The notes under the pieces: generated by a model
What the model was told of the DNA's origin: nothing
Databases searched by the model: none
Seen by the model: only the letters and a program-made list of their open reading frames with translations
NCBI GenBank assembly: GCA_946482325.1
Contig: CAMLRA010000080.1
Location: forward strand, 1-17,518
DNA length: 17,518 nt
Reading direction: 5' to 3'
Source: an uncultured Chromatiaceae bacterium
Lineage (GTDB): Bacteria; Pseudomonadota; Gammaproteobacteria; Enterobacterales; Alteromonadaceae
Shown: positions 1 through 6,327 of the stretch, piece after piece
Numbering within the stretch: position 1 is the first letter of the stretch
Layout: every line of letters begins with the position of its first letter
Position numbers and translations under genes: made by a program

Positions 1-611
1 CGGCAGACCGGGTCACGGCCAGTTTGCAGGGCGATTCGCACCGGGTGCAAACTTCACATTGTTACTTGCTGGTTTATCATGCGGGGTGCGCCGGCCCGAG
101 GCCAGATCTGGTGCTGGCAGCCGGCAGCACTGAAGGGACAGGGCAGGCAGAGCTGAGCCTCGGATTTGTGCCAAAAACCACTCTGTTGTTGATTGAAAAC
201 GAGGAAAATTTTTTCCGCTATTCGCAGGTGCTGACTCTGTGCCGGCAGATGCTGGCTGAGCCGTTTGCGCTGGAGCATTGTGATGTGGCGCTGGCGGCGG
301 GATCGCGGATTGGTTCGGCGTTGTTAAGCCCGTTACTGGCCGGTTATCAGCAGATTTTTTGTGCTTTTGATTTTGACAGTGCCGGGCTTGAAGTGTTTGA
401 CCACCTGCATAAACGTTATGGCGACAAAGTGCGTTTTGTGGTGCCGCCGGATTTGACACCCTGGCTCAATGGCTTTCGCGCGGAGGCGAAATCAGCCGCG
501 CAGCTGCAGCGGGCGGTGCAGCTGGCGGACCAGCACAAGCTTTACGGGCTGGCGCAGGCTTTGTTAACGACTAAGCGTTTTTTGGAGCAGGAAGTGCTGT
601 TAACCGCCTGA
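1..611 (+). CDS. TOPRIM-domain protein, C-terminal part (JetD/MksG-like candidate), 5' truncated by window edge
   Basis: The reading frame (codons from base 3) is open from the window edge to a TGA at 609-611, so the true start is probably outside; a TTG at 24 is possible but has no ribosome-binding site. About 202 residues are visible. They show a TOPRIM-like pattern: a hydrophobic strand ending in IENEENFF (metal-binding Glu near visible residue 65), a GSRIGS turn, and a strand ending FDFDSAGLEVFDHL (the Asp-x-Asp pair, bases 369-377), then a VPPDL segment. This spacing resembles the C-terminal domain of JetD (DUF2220), the nuclease subunit of Wadjet plasmid-defence systems, and of the related MksG proteins, but sequence identity looks low. 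Function is therefore inference; another TOPRIM family (OLD-like, primase-like) is possible. It converges on the chemoreceptor gene with six bases between stops. Confidence 0.6.
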   Translation, partial: ADRVTASLQGDSHRVQTSHCYLLVYHAGCAGPRPDLVLAAGSTEGTGQAELSLGFVPKTTLLLIENEENFFRYSQVLTLCRQMLAEPFALEHCDVALAAGSRIGSALLSPLLAGYQQIFCAFDFDSAGLEVFDHLHKRYGDKVRFVVPPDLTPWLNGFRAEAKSAAQLQRAVQLADQHKLYGLAQALLTTKRFLEQEVLLTA

Positions 612-623
612 ACCGGTTCAGGC
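606..623. terminator. 18-bp perfect palindrome spanning two convergent stop codons
   Basis: GCCTGAACCGGTTCAGGC is a perfect palindrome. It contains the TGA stop of the TOPRIM gene (609-611) and, on the other strand, the TGA stop of the chemoreceptor gene (618-620). A hairpin at the 3' end of both messages is expected. There is no T tract on either side, so it is not a classical intrinsic terminator and may instead protect 3' ends or block read-through. Confidence 0.45.
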
Positions 624-2189
624 ATCACGCCGAAAGCGCAGCACCAGCTCGTGTAACGCTTCAGCGGTGTTGTTGAGTTCTTCGCTGCTATGACAAACTT
701 CAGTGCCACTTTGCATACTTTCATTGGCCAGCGTTGAAATCGACACCACTTGCTGATTGATATCTTCGGCTACATGCGACTGCTGTTCGACGGCAGCCGC
801 CATTTGTGTCGCCATGCTGGCGATACCAATCACCACGTCGCTGATGCCGCTGAGCATCTGCTCGGCTTCCTGCACTTTCGACACACCGGTGGCGGCGTCC
901 TGCACGCCATTTTCAGCCACAGCGACTGAGCTTTTGGCCTGTTCGGATAATTGGCGGATGATCTGATAAATCTGCCGGGTTGATTCCGTGGTGCGCGAGG
1001 CCAGATGCCGCACTTCATCGGCAACGACGGCAAAACCACGGCCTTGCTCGCCGGCGCGGGCGGCTTCAATGGCGGCATTCAGTGCCAGCAAATTGGTCTG
1101 ATCGGCAATTTGTTCGATAATTTGCGCCGCTTGGTTGATCAGGCCGGTTTGGTCAGCAAGTGTGGTCACGGCCTGGCTGACACCATTGACGGTTTGCTGC
1201 AGCTGTAAAATCGCCTCGCGGGTCTGGCGGGCAATGGCTGAGCCTTGCCGTGCCAGGCCGTCGGCATCATTGGCTTTGGTGGCGGTTTCCTGCACATGGC
1301 TGGCAACTTCAGCAATGGTGGTTGTCATCTGGTGCATCGCTGTTGCGACCAGTTCGGTTTGTTGCTGTTGCTGCTGTAACTGCTGCACAGCCTGGCTGGA
1401 CAGCTCATAGGCTGATACTGAACGCTGAGCCACTGTCGTTGCGGTGTCTTCAATCCGCGTCAGCATCGTATCTAAATGCGAGTTGCTGGCACGCAACGCG
1501 ACTTCCAGCGCGCCCAAGGCTCCACTGTGCCGGGCGTAGGTCAATACGGCCAGTGGATCGGTAAACGGATGTTGCATCTGCGCTGTTAATAAAGCCAATT
1601 CACTGTTACTGCGTAGTTGAGTCGCAGCCATGGCCGTGACTGCAGAGACTGCCGCTAAACCGGCAGCCCAGCCGACCGCGCCAGTGGCAGCCGCGACACC
1701 CGCGCCCAACAGACTTGCCAGCGGCAATGCAAACCACTGACTGAGATAAGCCAATGCAGAGCTGCGGCCTTGCGGGGTTTTACCGGCATTAATCTGGGCA
1801 TACAAAGTACTGGCATGTTGCACCAGCTGGCGGTCTGGTGCGATACGGACCGATTCATAACCAACCACTTTACCCAGTTCGCTGATGGGGGTGACATAAG
1901 CGTGCACCCAATAAAAATCACCGTTTTTACAGCGGTTTTTTACCAGCCCCATCCAAGGCTTGCCCTGCTGCAAATATTGCCACATGGTCTTAAAAGCAGC
2001 CGGTGGCATATCCGGATGCCGGACAATATTGTGATGTGCCCCAACCAGTTCCTCACGAGAAAAACCACTGATCGCGACAAAAGCATCATTGGCGTAGGTG
2101 ATAGTACCTTTTAAATCTGTGGTAGAAATCAGTTTCTGACCGGCAGGAAAGGTACGTTCGTGGTTGGTCACGGGTAAATTCTGACGCAT
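618..2189 (-). CDS. Methyl-accepting chemotaxis protein with N-terminal PAS domain (Aer-like)
   Basis: A 523-residue chemoreceptor. Residues about 15-120 form a PAS domain of the Aer/FAD-binding type ([18 protein letters not shown], then [13 protein letters not shown] and [14 protein letters not shown]). Residues about 153-190 are a hydrophobic hairpin likely to anchor it in the inner membrane without a periplasmic domain. The rest is a long helical signalling domain with the conserved tip [20 protein letters not shown] that contacts CheA and CheW. Such proteins sense redox or oxygen state from the cytoplasm and steer motility; the ligand here is inferred from the family. I chose the ATG at 2189 (MRQNLPV) because AAGGA lies just upstream; an open frame continues 18 codons further to 2243 but has no such signal. 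A Q-rich run (QQLQQQQQQ) lies in the helical part. No chemotaxis genes adjoin it. Confidence 0.93.
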   Translation of the reverse strand: MRQNLPVTNHERTFPAGQKLISTTDLKGTITYANDAFVAISGFSREELVGAHHNIVRHPDMPPAAFKTMWQYLQQGKPWMGLVKNRCKNGDFYWVHAYVTPISELGKVVGYESVRIAPDRQLVQHASTLYAQINAGKTPQGRSSALAYLSQWFALPLASLLGAGVAAATGAVGWAAGLAAVSAVTAMAATQLRSNSELALLTAQMQHPFTDPLAVLTYARHSGALGALEVALRASNSHLDTMLTRIEDTATTVAQRSVSAYELSSQAVQQLQQQQQQTELVATAMHQMTTTIAEVASHVQETATKANDADGLARQGSAIARQTREAILQLQQTVNGVSQAVTTLADQTGLINQAAQIIEQIADQTNLLALNAAIEAARAGEQGRGFAVVADEVRHLASRTTESTRQIYQIIRQLSEQAKSSVAVAENGVQDAATGVSKVQEAEQMLSGISDVVIGIASMATQMAAAVEQQSHVAEDINQQVVSISTLANESMQSGTEVCHSSEELNNTAEALHELVLRFRRDA

Positions 2190-2235
2190 ATGGCAAGGTC
2201 CTTCAGGCAAAAAGGGGAAAAAACAAGGGGCTGTG

Positions 2236-2280
2236 CTGAGCATAGCTCAGGCAGCTGAAAATTTTGCTGAATTTCAGCAA
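2236..2280. repeat. Two short dyads between the chemoreceptor start and the MITE-like element
   Basis: CTGAGC-ATA-GCTCAG (2236-2250) and TTGCTGAA-T-TTCAGCAA (2264-2280) are perfect inverted repeats in the leader/promoter region of the minus-strand chemoreceptor gene. The second stops five bases before the left end of the MITE-like element. They could be regulator-binding sites or hairpins of the former upstream gene's terminator; nothing decides between these. Confidence 0.4.
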
Positions 2281-2285
2281 GTTCG

Positions 2286-2303
2286 AGAGCACCATATAGT
2301 TTA
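2286..2303 (+). repeat. Left terminal inverted repeat of the MITE-like element
   Basis: AGAGCACCATATAGTTTA, an exact inverted copy of 2535-2552. Confidence 0.85.
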
Positions 2304-2534
2304 AAAAAGCGGCAGCAGCGATAGCAGAATGGCCGCAGGCAAGGCAGCTTTTTGAAGCTTTAGTGGTTCTAAAGCGAGAAAATTTAATGCCGCATGCGGC
2401 CATTCTGCTATCGCCCGTCCGGGAGCGCCTGCAATTGCCTCATGCGGCGTTGCCACAGCTCGAAAGAGCGCCACTATTCCTTCGCCGTGTCGCCTTGCCT
2501 GAGGCAATTTCAGGCCGCTCTGCTGTTCGCTTAT

Positions 2535-2552
2535 TAAACTATATGGTGCTCT
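2535..2552 (-). repeat. Right terminal inverted repeat of the MITE-like element
   Basis: Exact reverse complement of 2286-2303. Its last two bases are part of the stop codon (2551-2553, TAG on the minus strand) of the oxygenase gene, so the element abuts or defines the 3' end of that gene. Confidence 0.85.
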
Positions 2553-3144
2553 AGTCAATCCGAAACCAGCCGGCAATGCTGTAACGGGTCGAATGAGCAG
2601 GCAACACTTCGTGCGGAAACCGGGCGCTTTCGAATAACACCAGAGTGCCGGCCTGTGGTTTGACCTGCAGCAACGGTTGGTTATCTTCACTGTAAATTTG
2701 CAGCTCGCCGCCGCTGTCAACGTCATTGAGATAACAGACGGTGGTCAGCACCCGGTTAGAGCGGCCGACAAAGGCATCCAGGTGTTTTTGATAAAAGTCA
2801 CCAGACTGATAACGGGCAAAATGGGCTTCGTGGTGTGTCAGACCCAGAAAACAACGGCGGTTGGCCGCTTGTTGAATATGCGCCATCAGGCTTAGGTATT
2901 GTTGTTGTGCCGCAGAGCTTCCATCCAGCCACAACGTGTGGTCGCGGCGGATCTCCGGGTTGAGCTGTAACGCCTGACTCCGGCCGACCCCGGCTGGCTG
3001 CAGACTGGCTTGTTGCGCTTCGGTAAGCAGTTGCTGGCAGAGCGCTGGATCCAGCGTTTTTGGCAGGATCACCAGCCCGCTGGCGTAAAAGGTTTCAATA
3101 GCAGTGGCTAACCAGGCTGGTTCAGACAAATGGCTGACAGACAT
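2551..3144 (-). CDS. 2-oxoglutarate/Fe(II)-dependent oxygenase (prolyl 4-hydroxylase-like)
   Basis: A 197-residue double-stranded beta-helix oxygenase. The iron triad is visible: H121 and D123 in YQKHLDAF and H178 in FPHEVLP. R187 (STRYSIAGWF) is the expected 2-oxoglutarate-binding arginine. The surrounding text (RVLTTVCYLND, GGELQIY, GTLVLFES) matches the prolyl-hydroxylase-like 2OG-Fe(II) superfamily (PF13640 type). Such enzymes use oxygen and 2-oxoglutarate to hydroxylate a substrate; the bacterial substrate is unknown. The ATG at 3144 follows AGAGGA with good spacing, so it is preferred to the ATG at 3177. The TAG stop uses bases of the adjacent element's terminal repeat, so the original C-terminus may have been altered; residues to FRID look complete for the family. 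It probably forms a monocistronic unit. Confidence 0.9.
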   Translation of the reverse strand: MSVSHLSEPAWLATAIETFYASGLVILPKTLDPALCQQLLTEAQQASLQPAGVGRSQALQLNPEIRRDHTLWLDGSSAAQQQYLSLMAHIQQAANRRCFLGLTHHEAHFARYQSGDFYQKHLDAFVGRSNRVLTTVCYLNDVDSGGELQIYSEDNQPLLQVKPQAGTLVLFESARFPHEVLPAHSTRYSIAGWFRID

Positions 3145-3252
3145 CACAAATCCTCTGTAGCAAGCGGATACAGGCATGGCTTTTTACGCAGCGGCGTCTG
3201 TGCTGTCAAGGTTTCGGTTGGAATAAAGTCGGGAACAAGCGGGACTAAAGCA

Positions 3253-3280
3253 AAGCGGGCCGCAGCTGCGGCCCTGCTTA
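3253..3280 (-). terminator. GC-rich hairpin downstream of the exported coiled-coil gene
   Basis: GGGCCGCAGCTGCGGCCC (3257-3274) is a perfect palindrome, extended by AAGC/GCTT across a one-base bulge. It follows the minus-strand stop at 3288 by about eight bases. On the minus strand it is followed by GCTTTGCTTT rather than a pure T run, so it is a probable but imperfect intrinsic terminator. Confidence 0.6.
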
Positions 3281-3287
3281 AAGCGGG

Positions 3288-4220
3288 TTAATACTGATAA
3301 TAATCGGCTTTTTTCAGTAACCCTTCAGCACCTACTTTACCGCTGATACACTGATTAATATCAGATTTTTTGAAGACCCAATAAATATCCCGGCTGTCGC
3401 GGCCACCGTCAGTGGACAGTTGCAGCGAGACAAATTCATTGTCTTTCAGCTCGCGCAGGCTGGCGCCGTAATCACACAAAGTGGCGGCAAATTTGCTGCC
3501 GACCTGCGCGATCAGTTCGGTTTGTTTCTGCTGGGCAATTTTGGCTTGTTCCTGGCGTTTCTTCAGCATTTCCTGCTCAGCCGCGTCGTATTTCAGCTGC
3601 ATCTCTTTGACTTGTTTGGCGAGCGCGGCCTCTTTATTGGTCAGCTGCTGTAATTGTTTTTGTTGCTCAGCGTCCAGCTTGCCGACTTTGGCCTGGAATT
3701 CGATATCGCGTTTGTCGCGTTGCACGTCACGTAAATCGCGCTCTAAATCGCGTTTTTGTTCACGCAGTTCGCGGCTCTGGTCGCGCATCCGTTCGTGTTG
3801 TTCCATCATTTGTTCGGCTGCCAGTTCAGCTTGCTCCTGCAATTCCTGTAACTGATCTTCGTCAACGGCGTGGCCGGCTAAGGCCGCCTGCGCTACGGCG
3901 TTGGCATGGTCGGTAATAGCTTCCAGATCCGGTGGTGAAATCGGCGCCACGGGCGGAATAGGTGCAACTGGTGCCACCGCGAAGAATCGGCCAAAGCCAC
4001 CTGAGGTATGGGTCTGGAATAACACGCCTTGTCCAGCCAGATAACTCAGCTCGATGCGGCCCACGCCGGCAGAGCGGCCGGGTTGTTCCATCGATTTCTG
4101 CAGAATGTCGCGCATAATCTCCAGATTTTGTTTCATTTTGTCGCTGACCTGCGTGGCCGCCTGGCCGCCGGTCGATAAGCTCAGCAGCACTGCAGCTGCC
4201 ACATAAGAAATAAGTTTCAT
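3288..4220 (-). CDS. Exported coiled-coil protein, third gene of the ECF sigma operon
   Basis: A 310-residue protein of unknown function. Residues 1-21 are a signal peptide (hydrophobic VAAAVLLSLS, cleavage near GGQA). A proline-rich stretch follows at about 83-97 (VAPIPPVAPISPP). Residues about 100-245 are a long charged coiled coil (QEQAELAAEQMM, REQKRDLERDLRDVQRDKRD). A compact C-terminal region (247-310) has two cysteines, C249 and C291, that could form a disulfide in the periplasm. GGAG precedes the ATG. It starts 24 bases after the anti-sigma candidate gene and is probably co-transcribed with the sigma factor. By position it may be an accessory sensor or effector of envelope-stress signalling; that is inference. 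I do not recognise a named family. Confidence 0.85.
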   Translation of the reverse strand: MKLISYVAAAVLLSLSTGGQAATQVSDKMKQNLEIMRDILQKSMEQPGRSAGVGRIELSYLAGQGVLFQTHTSGGFGRFFAVAPVAPIPPVAPISPPDLEAITDHANAVAQAALAGHAVDEDQLQELQEQAELAAEQMMEQHERMRDQSRELREQKRDLERDLRDVQRDKRDIEFQAKVGKLDAEQQKQLQQLTNKEAALAKQVKEMQLKYDAAEQEMLKKRQEQAKIAQQKQTELIAQVGSKFAATLCDYGASLRELKDNEFVSLQLSTDGGRDSRDIYWVFKKSDINQCISGKVGAEGLLKKADYYQY

Positions 4221-4244
4221 CAGACTACTCCATCAAAAGCGGCG

Positions 4245-4892
4245 TTAATTTTGGCGATTGTTGCGGTTATCCGGACTGTAATTCAGCCGGGCCTGACTGG
4301 GCTGAACATTGTCCTGCCAGTATTGCCAGTCGGCCTGCCGTTGCTGATTTAGGTATTCCACCAGCTCCAGCATGTCCCCGCGTCGGTTTTTCTGTTCGGC
4401 TTCGGTCAGGTAATCCTTCAAGAGGATCAACTGCGACGCCTGTTGTTGTTGCTGTGTCTGCAGTTGTAACTGCAGATACTGTTGTTGTTCGGTTTTGTAG
4501 CTGGCCAGTTGTGCCGCTACTTGTTGCTGTACCTGCAGCTGCACGGCGGCCGGGTCAACGTCGCTCCAGCGCAGCGCGATGCCGCCGTCCTGCATTTGCA
4601 GACTTAACGGCGACATGCTGATCACCAATGCCATTGCAGACATGCCGACACTGAGTTTTGGCCACCAGGATGTCGCCCGCGGTGTTTTGTGGCCCCATTG
4701 CTGGCGGAACATGGTGCTCGTATCGACCTGCGGCACCGGCGGATAATCCGGCTGCCGTGCCAGTTGCTGTAACTGGGCGGCGGTTTCAAATCGGGCCCGC
4801 CAGACCGGGTCATGCGCCAGCGCGCTGCGGCAGGCATCTGTGGTCAGATCACCGGCGAGCCAGGCGTCAAAAACTTGCTGACTGTTCGACAT
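4245..4892 (-). CDS. Putative membrane-anchored anti-sigma factor
   Basis: 215 residues. The N-terminal part (1-75: FDAWLAGDLTTDACRSAL, HDPVWRARFETAAQLQQL) resembles the short helical sigma-binding segment of anti-sigma factors. One hydrophobic segment follows at about 79-100 (LSVGMSAMALVISMSPLSL). Then comes a glutamine-rich, probably helical periplasmic part (QVQQQVAAQLA, LQLQTQQQQQ) ending in QNNR-type polar sequence. The zinc motif of ZAS anti-sigmas (HxxxCxxC) is absent. The ATG at 4892 follows GGAGG. The gene overlaps the sigma-factor gene by 26 bases (4867-4892), which suggests translational coupling and supports the anti-sigma role. Identification rests on position and topology more than on sequence. 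Confidence 0.78.
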   Translation of the reverse strand: MSNSQQVFDAWLAGDLTTDACRSALAHDPVWRARFETAAQLQQLARQPDYPPVPQVDTSTMFRQQWGHKTPRATSWWPKLSVGMSAMALVISMSPLSLQMQDGGIALRWSDVDPAAVQLQVQQQVAAQLASYKTEQQQYLQLQLQTQQQQQASQLILLKDYLTEAEQKNRRGDMLELVEYLNQQRQADWQYWQDNVQPSQARLNYSPDNRNNRQN

Positions 4893-5430
4893 CGTGGTCC
4901 TCCAATTGCACCCGAAGTTTATCCAGGGCGCTATAAAATCTTGATTTGACTGTATTACTTGAAATGGCCAACTGGTCGGCAATTTCGTCAAAGGTGAAAT
5001 GCTGATAAAACCGCAGTTCGACCACCAGCTTTTGCTCCGGTGGCAGCGTCTTTAATTTTTGCTGCACTAACGTCTGGGTTTGTTGTTCAGACAATTGCTG
5101 CTCATGACTCTGCTGGTCTTCATGCTCCAGTTCCGGCAAATCATCTAAATCCTGCGTTGGTTTGCGTTTACGCAGCATGTCCATGGCGCGGTAGTTGGCG
5201 ATGCCAAATAACCAGGTTTTAAAACTGCTGTCACCGCGAAACTGCGCCAGATTGCGGCACAGCACCAATAACACATCCTGCAGCAGGTCGCGGGCATCGT
5301 CCGGGTTGCCCATCAACCGCAGGCTGTAATAGTACAAAGCCGACTGATAACGGCCGACCAGCTGCTGCCAGGCGCGCTCATCACCGTGGATGGCTTTGTC
5401 GATTAAGGTTTCGTCGCTGCGTTTAAACAC
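4867..5430 (-). CDS. ECF-type RNA polymerase sigma factor
   Basis: A sigma-70 family protein of the extracytoplasmic-function class. Region 2 is DETLIDKAIHGDERAW, ALYYYSLRLMGNPDDARDLL, then FKTWLFGIANYRAMDMLR. Region 4 is LPPEQKLVVELRFYQHFTF and SSNTVKSRFYSALDKLR, a helix-turn-helix that reads the -35 box. An acidic Q-rich linker joins them. There is no in-frame ATG at the front: the frame extends to a TTG at 5532, and the only other ordinary start is GTG at 5430. I chose 5430 because it puts region 2 six residues from the start, as in RpoE, and because the extension is translated from A/T-rich, promoter-like DNA. Neither start has a good ribosome-binding site. Overlap with the next gene suggests a regulated operon, probably autoregulated. 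Confidence 0.88.
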   Translation of the reverse strand: MFKRSDETLIDKAIHGDERAWQQLVGRYQSALYYYSLRLMGNPDDARDLLQDVLLVLCRNLAQFRGDSSFKTWLFGIANYRAMDMLRKRKPTQDLDDLPELEHEDQQSHEQQLSEQQTQTLVQQKLKTLPPEQKLVVELRFYQHFTFDEIADQLAISSNTVKSRFYSALDKLRVQLEDHDVEQSASF

Positions 5431-5715
5431 TGTCTGGTCTGTTTCTGCGTTGTTGATATGCCTTGGTCGCGGCAGGGGTTGATTAAGTTTGGCAAATTCG
5501 CAAAAAAGCCAAAAAATTTTAGAAATAATCAAAAAGTTATTCTATTTCATATAGTTCTGTTTTGACTATTTTTCACTACGCCAGACCTTTGGACTGTTAT
5601 CCGTAGCCGCGCCGGGCATTTTGTTGTTCATCACAAGGCGAATAGTCGCTGAAGTAGATCCGATGGCCTGAGACTGGCGTACTGCGTTCACAACCTCTAT
5701 GAACCGGACCCGCAG
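5431..5715. promoter_or_regulatory. Divergent intergenic region between the ECF sigma gene and the DUF3833 lipoprotein gene
   Basis: About 285 bases, rich in A/T at 5500-5575. It should contain promoters for both directions, but I see no confident -35/-10 pair or ECF-type GGAAC box. TACGCCAG (5577-5584) and CTGGCGTA (5674-5681) form a widely spaced 8-bp dyad. If the sigma gene starts at the TTG at 5532, the gene-free part shrinks to 183 bases. Confidence 0.4.
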
Positions 5716-6303
5716 ATGAAATACGCTACATTACCCGTTATCCTGCTCTTGCTCACCGGTTGCAGTCAATCGCTGGATGATTACCAGCAGATGCAGCCGA
5801 AACTGACCTTACCCGGCTTTTTCAGTGGCAGCAGCCAGGCATTTGGCGTGTTGCAGAACTGGCGCGGCCAGCAAACGCTGCATTTTTCCGCCGAGTTGTG
5901 TGGTCAGTGGCGTGGCAATCAGGGCGATTTATATGAGATTTTTCAGTACAGCGATGGCCGCACTGACAAAAGGCACTGGCAATTGCAGGTCGCTGAGAAT
6001 GGTGAAATCAGTGGCAGCGCCGAAGATGTGGTGGGCACAGCGTCTGGCCGTATCGCCGGCAACACGCTGTATTGGGAATATGTACTGCGTATTCCGCAGA
6101 CTGATGGTTCTATTGATGTTGCCGTCAAAGACTGGTTGTATCTGGTGACACCGCAGCAGCTGGTGAATCGCTCCACTTTACATAAATATGGCCTGACAGT
6201 GGGAGAGCTGACTTTGTCGATCCAACAGCAAGACCCGGCAGCCTCTTGTGCTGATTTTATTCAGCGGTATCAGCAAACACAGAGGTCAGCGCCTGCTGCC
6301 TGA
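5716..6303 (+). CDS. DUF3833 family lipoprotein
   Basis: 195 residues. The start is a lipoprotein signal peptide with lipobox LLTGC (Cys16), so the mature protein should be lipid-anchored; the residues after the cysteine are SQS, not Asp, so outer-membrane sorting is likely. The body carries features of DUF3833 proteins: an early LPGFFSGSSQAFGVLQNWRG segment, then GQWRG, GRTDKRHWQLQ and NTLYWEYVLRIP, alternating strands that suggest a beta-barrel-like fold. The family has no firmly assigned function. The ribosome-binding site is weak. A six-codon open frame (ATG at 5699) overlaps the start as ATGA. It diverges from the ECF sigma gene and might be a target of it, but no matching promoter was seen. 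Confidence 0.88.
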   Translation: MKYATLPVILLLLTGCSQSLDDYQQMQPKLTLPGFFSGSSQAFGVLQNWRGQQTLHFSAELCGQWRGNQGDLYEIFQYSDGRTDKRHWQLQVAENGEISGSAEDVVGTASGRIAGNTLYWEYVLRIPQTDGSIDVAVKDWLYLVTPQQLVNRSTLHKYGLTVGELTLSIQQQDPAASCADFIQRYQQTQRSAPAA

Positions 6304-6315
6304 GTTGCAGGCAGC
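6295..6315. terminator. Stem-loop between convergent genes
   Basis: GCTGCCTG-AGTTG-CAGGCAGC forms an 8-bp perfect stem that overlaps the stop of the DUF3833 gene (6301-6303) and lies 12 bases from the stop of the convergent HD-GYP gene. There is no T tract on either strand, so the terminator role is tentative. Confidence 0.35.
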
Positions 6316-6327
6316 TGTTGTGGCTGG

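Larger units (their letters stand above)
2286..2552. mobile_element. MITE-like 267-bp element with perfect terminal inverted repeats and three-way-junction fold
   Basis: The ends are AGAGCACCATATAGTTTA (2286-2303) and its exact reverse complement (2535-2552). Pairing of the ends continues with mismatches to 2318/2520, so each outer arm is 33 bases. Inside are two large hairpins. Hairpin 1 pairs 2318-2337 with 2395-2414 (20 of 20) and is capped by GCTTTAG/CTAAAGC (2357-2375). Hairpin 2 pairs 2423-2442 with 2500-2520 (one mismatch and one bulge) and holds a small GCTC-GAAA-GAGC hairpin (2458-2469). Almost the whole element can fold into a branched cruciform. There is no convincing coding sequence and no clear target-site duplication. 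It lies between two co-oriented minus-strand genes. A non-autonomous transposon relic (MITE) is the likeliest identity; a structured RNA or a REP-like element is possible. Confidence 0.75.

Noticed and set aside
2301..2726. Open reading frames within and across the MITE-like element (141 residues on minus; 63 residues on plus at 2363-2554)
   Set aside because: They run through paired stems of the element and, on the minus strand, into the oxygenase gene in another frame; no ribosome-binding site and no recognisable protein.
5699..5719. Six-codon reading frame overlapping the DUF3833 start as ATGA, a possible leader peptide
   Set aside because: No ribosome-binding site and too short to distinguish from chance.
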